A stretch of DNA of 24,775 nucleotides from a virus. The DNA lies in the IMG/VR virus record IMGVR_UViG_3300020444_000008, positions 1 to 24,775 of that record. One strand, 5' to 3'. This document shows, piece after piece, positions 22,993 through 24,775 of the stretch; the first letter of the stretch is position 1; every line of letters begins with the position of its first letter. Position numbers and translations under genes: made by a program. Under the pieces are notes generated by a model. The model saw only the letters and a program-made list of their open reading frames with translations. It was not told the origin of the DNA and did not search any database.

Positions 22993-23727
22993 CTACCCCC
23001 CGAACCGCTCGATAGCCCGCCCGATGGCGTCTTCCACCAGCGCATCATTCTCCGCAACCCGCCGGACGACGCGATGGAAGTCAAAACGGGCCGAGTAGTT
23101 GGGTTGCCGTACGAACAGCAGCACCACAGCCAGGGTCTTGCCTCGCCGCTCTGCGATACCGATGGGGTTCTTGCCGCGCTTCATCACGAAGAACGCCTTC
23201 GCGTGGCCCTTCTTCAACGAGCGCCGGCTTTGGGTAGCGACCATGGTCGAGCCTGACGGGTTGTCCGCGCCGAGCCCCGACAGGATCTGCTGCATGTGAC
23301 CACGAGACATGTTGCCGTACGCGTCCAGCCGCGCGCCCGGCCCCGGCGCCAGGAACATGCCCGAAGGCAAAATGCCCTGCTCCCGCAGCCGGTACTCCGA
23401 CCGCTTGACCGAGCGCGCACCGCCGTATACCTGCGGCTCAAACCACGCCTCTGGCGCCTGGCCACCGCCTGCCCCGTCCTTCTCATCCTTCACCCAGACC
23501 GCTGCCTCGGGTGCCGATGGCTTAGCCCGTAGCAGCCTGAAGGCGTTCAGGGTAAAGCGCGTGGGCCGGTCGAATGCTCTACTCGCCTCGGTCTGCAGCT
23601 GCTTGATTGCTTCGCCGCCGACTTCGTTGACCGCCCAGGCCAATGCCGGGCTTGCTTGCTTGCCCAACCGGGCAAGGTCCGCCAACGCATCATCCAGGTC
23701 GGTGACCGCCAGGCCTGCGCCAATCAC
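22993..23727 (-). CDS. gpZ-like minor tail protein
   Basis: This 244-residue protein starts with GTG at 23727, supported by GAGGGG seven bases upstream. The N-terminus (LDDALADLARLGKQASPALAWAVNEVGGEAIKQLQTEASR) resembles the start of lambda gpZ-type minor tail proteins, which combine a helix, an A-rich turn and R/K-rich sequence. The C-terminus (RKGKTLAVVLLFVRQPNYSARFDF-like) is also of that kind. The middle is rich in G, P and basic residues. In lambda, gpZ sits between FII and U; here the only gpZ-like gene lies before cos, separated from the head-tail block. If correct, it completes the tail or the DNA-entry channel. The assignment is moderate; it could also be an HK97 gp10-type protein. 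Confidence 0.7.
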   Translation of the reverse strand: MIGAGLAVTDLDDALADLARLGKQASPALAWAVNEVGGEAIKQLQTEASRAFDRPTRFTLNAFRLLRAKPSAPEAAVWVKDEKDGAGGGQAPEAWFEPQVYGGARSVKRSEYRLREQGILPSGMFLAPGPGARLDAYGNMSRGHMQQILSGLGADNPSGSTMVATQSRRSLKKGHAKAFFVMKRGKNPIGIAERRGKTLAVVLLFVRQPNYSARFDFHRVVRRVAENDALVEDAIGRAIERFGG

Positions 23728-23731
23728 CGAT

Positions 23732-24025
23732 TCACCCCTCAGCCCTGCGCAGCACCGCTGCCACGTTCCCGCGTGAACGCCACACCATCACCGCGAGGAT
23801 GACGAACACGATCAACAGGAACGGGCTCACCGGCTCCACCGAGCGACCCGTAAGCGGTGCAAGAGCCACAGTCAGTGAATATCCGCCAGTGCCAACGGCC
23901 AGCAGGTATGCGCATACACTCATGCCAAAACGGTAGCGCGCACCCTGACGGCGAAACGTGGCAACGCGCCAACAGATGGCGCTGCACAACATGGCTGCGA
24001 TCAGGGTGGACAGGTCGATCATCAT
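23732..24025 (-). CDS. Small membrane protein, putative 3-TM holin-like
   Basis: This 97-residue protein has three hydrophobic segments at about residues 5-20 (LSTLIAAMLCSAICW), 34-56 (GMSVCAYLLAVGTGGYSL) and 67-84 (VSPFLLIVFVILAVMVW), joined by basic loops (RVATFRRQGARYRFG). This is the pattern of the putative 3TM holin family found in Pseudomonas-type phages. The start overlaps the stop of the upstream holin-like gene (ATGA). It may be a second holin or an antiholin. Function is inferred from topology and neighbours. Confidence 0.75.
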   Translation of the reverse strand: MMIDLSTLIAAMLCSAICWRVATFRRQGARYRFGMSVCAYLLAVGTGGYSLTVALAPLTGRSVEPVSPFLLIVFVILAVMVWRSRGNVAAVLRRAEG

Positions 24026-24384
24026 TTCTTACCGATGCCAGGGATAATGGATAGCCAGCCGGGCGCATTCCCTGTCTGCACAAACTCCATGATGCTCACG
24101 CAGAACGCTACGATGAACAGCCCGCCCAGCAAGGCCGGCAACGCCGAGGTAGTAGCCCACTCACGGGCCACAACCTCGGCAGCAAAGAAATATCCGCCAA
24201 TCCATGAGAACAGGAAGTTGGCAGCGCGAGCCTTCCAGCTCAGGTCCTTCGACATGACCATGAAGAACAGCGCCCCGGCAAACGCGCCGATCACCGCCTC
24301 AAGGTCGACACCGGGAATCAGGCTGGCAGCAGACACACCAACCAGCCCTGCCGCTGCGATACTCCCGCTGCTGATGTCGGTCAT
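24022..24384 (-). CDS. Holin-like membrane protein
   Basis: This 120-residue protein has hydrophobic segments at about residues 8-24, 28-45, 52-70 and 78-101 (GALFFMVMS, NFLFSWIGGYFFAAEVV, LPALLGGLFIVAFCVSIMEF), with a short basic C-terminus (GIGKK). It resembles phage holins of the multi-helix type, which open the inner membrane for the endolysin at a set time. GGAG stands eight bases before the ATG. It is the first gene after the candidate late promoter and terminator, and forms a coupled pair with the next membrane protein. The endolysin is at the far end of the late operon, so the lysis genes are split. Confidence 0.8.
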   Translation of the reverse strand: MTDISSGSIAAAGLVGVSAASLIPGVDLEAVIGAFAGALFFMVMSKDLSWKARAANFLFSWIGGYFFAAEVVAREWATTSALPALLGGLFIVAFCVSIMEFVQTGNAPGWLSIIPGIGKK

Positions 24385-24458
24385 ACTGGGTCTCCGTAGT
24401 GCGAGGCCACACGCATGAGGCCAAATCGATTGCTGCCGGCTGCCTGTACACCGGAAAT

Positions 24459-24481
24459 AAAAAAACCCCGCCGAAGCGGGG
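24459..24481 (-). terminator. Intrinsic terminator in the late leader
   Basis: On the minus strand CCCCGC and GCGGGG pair around TTCG, a stable tetraloop, followed by seven T. It lies about 90-100 bases after a candidate late promoter and before the first late gene, the arrangement of a tR'-type terminator. Confidence 0.85.
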
Positions 24482-24562
24482 TTTGGGGTTTGCTGGCAGC
24501 CAGTCCAGCAGGGGAAGCGTTGTGCGCTTGCTGCTTACGCACGAATCAAAAACTTAGCTGAC

Positions 24563-24591
24563 TTTTTACGCTAGACCGTCAAAGGCGTAAA
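24563..24591 (-). promoter_or_regulatory. Candidate late promoter with inverted repeat
   Basis: On the minus strand TTTACG (24586-24591) and TAAAAA (24563-24568) are 17 bases apart, a sigma-70-like but imperfect pair; an overlapping TTGACG could serve as an alternative -35. The sequence also contains the inverted repeat TTTACGC (24565-24571) and GCGTAAA (24585-24591), which could be an operator. No other promoter-like site in 24385-24696 is clearer. Confidence 0.35.
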
Positions 24592-24696
24592 CCGTCGATT
24601 AACGCCATTTTCGGTGCTTTGCGTGGGTGGTGTGTGCAAGGTGTGTTGAACATGGTTTGGCACCAAAAAACGCCCGACGAACGGTAGCAAGTATTT

Positions 24697-24775
24697 TCAA
24701 GAAGCCCGCTTCAACCACGGCAGGTCAGCAAGCAGTTGCGGCTCCAGCAGCACATGCAACTGGTGCAGCTTGCTG
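24697..24775 (-). CDS. C-terminal end of an upstream gene, partial
   Basis: The minus strand is open from the window end down to a TGA at 24697-24699 and gives 25 residues ending in LLADLPWLKRAS, with KLHQLHVLLEPQ before it. The composition, rich in leucine and charge, looks like real coding sequence rather than shadow, but the gene enters from outside. It would be the gene just before the late leader, the place where a Q-type antiterminator or similar late regulator is often found. Too little is visible to identify it. Confidence 0.45.
   Translation of the reverse strand, partial: SKLHQLHVLLEPQLLADLPWLKRAS

Noticed and set aside
22875-23084. Minus-strand 69-codon frame across the cos-like region
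   Set aside because: It starts inside the gpZ-like gene, is G/R/S-rich with low complexity and has no usable start signal; the region fits cos better.
24660-24690. Weak stem followed by six T on the minus strand after the partial gene
   Set aside because: The stem pairs only with several G-U pairs and is short, so it is not called as a terminator.
1-24775. CRISPR arrays, tRNA genes, rRNA, insertion sequences, retroelements or toxin-antitoxin pairs
   Set aside because: I looked for regularly spaced repeats, cloverleaf ends, transposase motifs and reverse-transcriptase YADD-type motifs and saw none.

Overview
The window is a nearly complete late (morphogenesis and lysis) region of a lambda-like, long-tailed temperate-type phage. 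The genes sit almost entirely on the minus strand, so they read from high to low coordinates. The high G+C content, the codon use and the family resemblances suggest a Pseudomonas or related gammaproteobacterial host. No integrase, repressor, replication gene or clear host gene lies inside the window, so integrated prophage and free phage genome cannot be told apart here.

Layout in transcription order (right to left). A partial minus-strand gene ends at 24697. It is followed by a leader with a candidate late promoter and an intrinsic terminator, then two small holin-like membrane proteins and a gpZ-like minor tail gene. Next comes a non-coding stretch (22822-22992) with a cos-like motif and GTTAAC repeats. 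Then follow the lambda-order packaging and head genes: small terminase, large terminase, gpW-like joiner, portal, ClpP/S49-type capsid protease, decoration protein, major capsid protein. After these come a gpFII-like connector, a gpU-like terminator, a small protein and the tail tube. An exported DUF4124-type protein with its own hairpin and terminator sits where tail assembly chaperones are usually found. It is followed by the tape measure protein (about 1097 aa) and seven tail-tip or structural genes, two of which share a repeated beta-rich module. The lysis end carries a GH108 endolysin and an Rz/Rz1 spanin pair with Rz1 fully nested out of frame. The only plus-strand gene is an AT-richer orphan at 219-695 that converges on the spanin genes.

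How it works together: terminase recognises cos and fills proheads built from capsid, portal and protease. The decoration protein stabilises the shell, and the connector and terminator proteins join it to a tail whose length is set by the tape measure. Holin, endolysin and spanins then open the three envelope layers. At least five intrinsic terminators lie between genes in the direction of transcription, which suggests that late expression depends on processive antitermination.

I see no clear new defence, retroelement or CRISPR-type system. The most unusual points are the DUF4124 cargo gene with a start-abutting hairpin, the repeated late terminator/SD linkers, the cos-proximal repeats, the separated gpZ-like gene, and the unidentified plus-strand gene.
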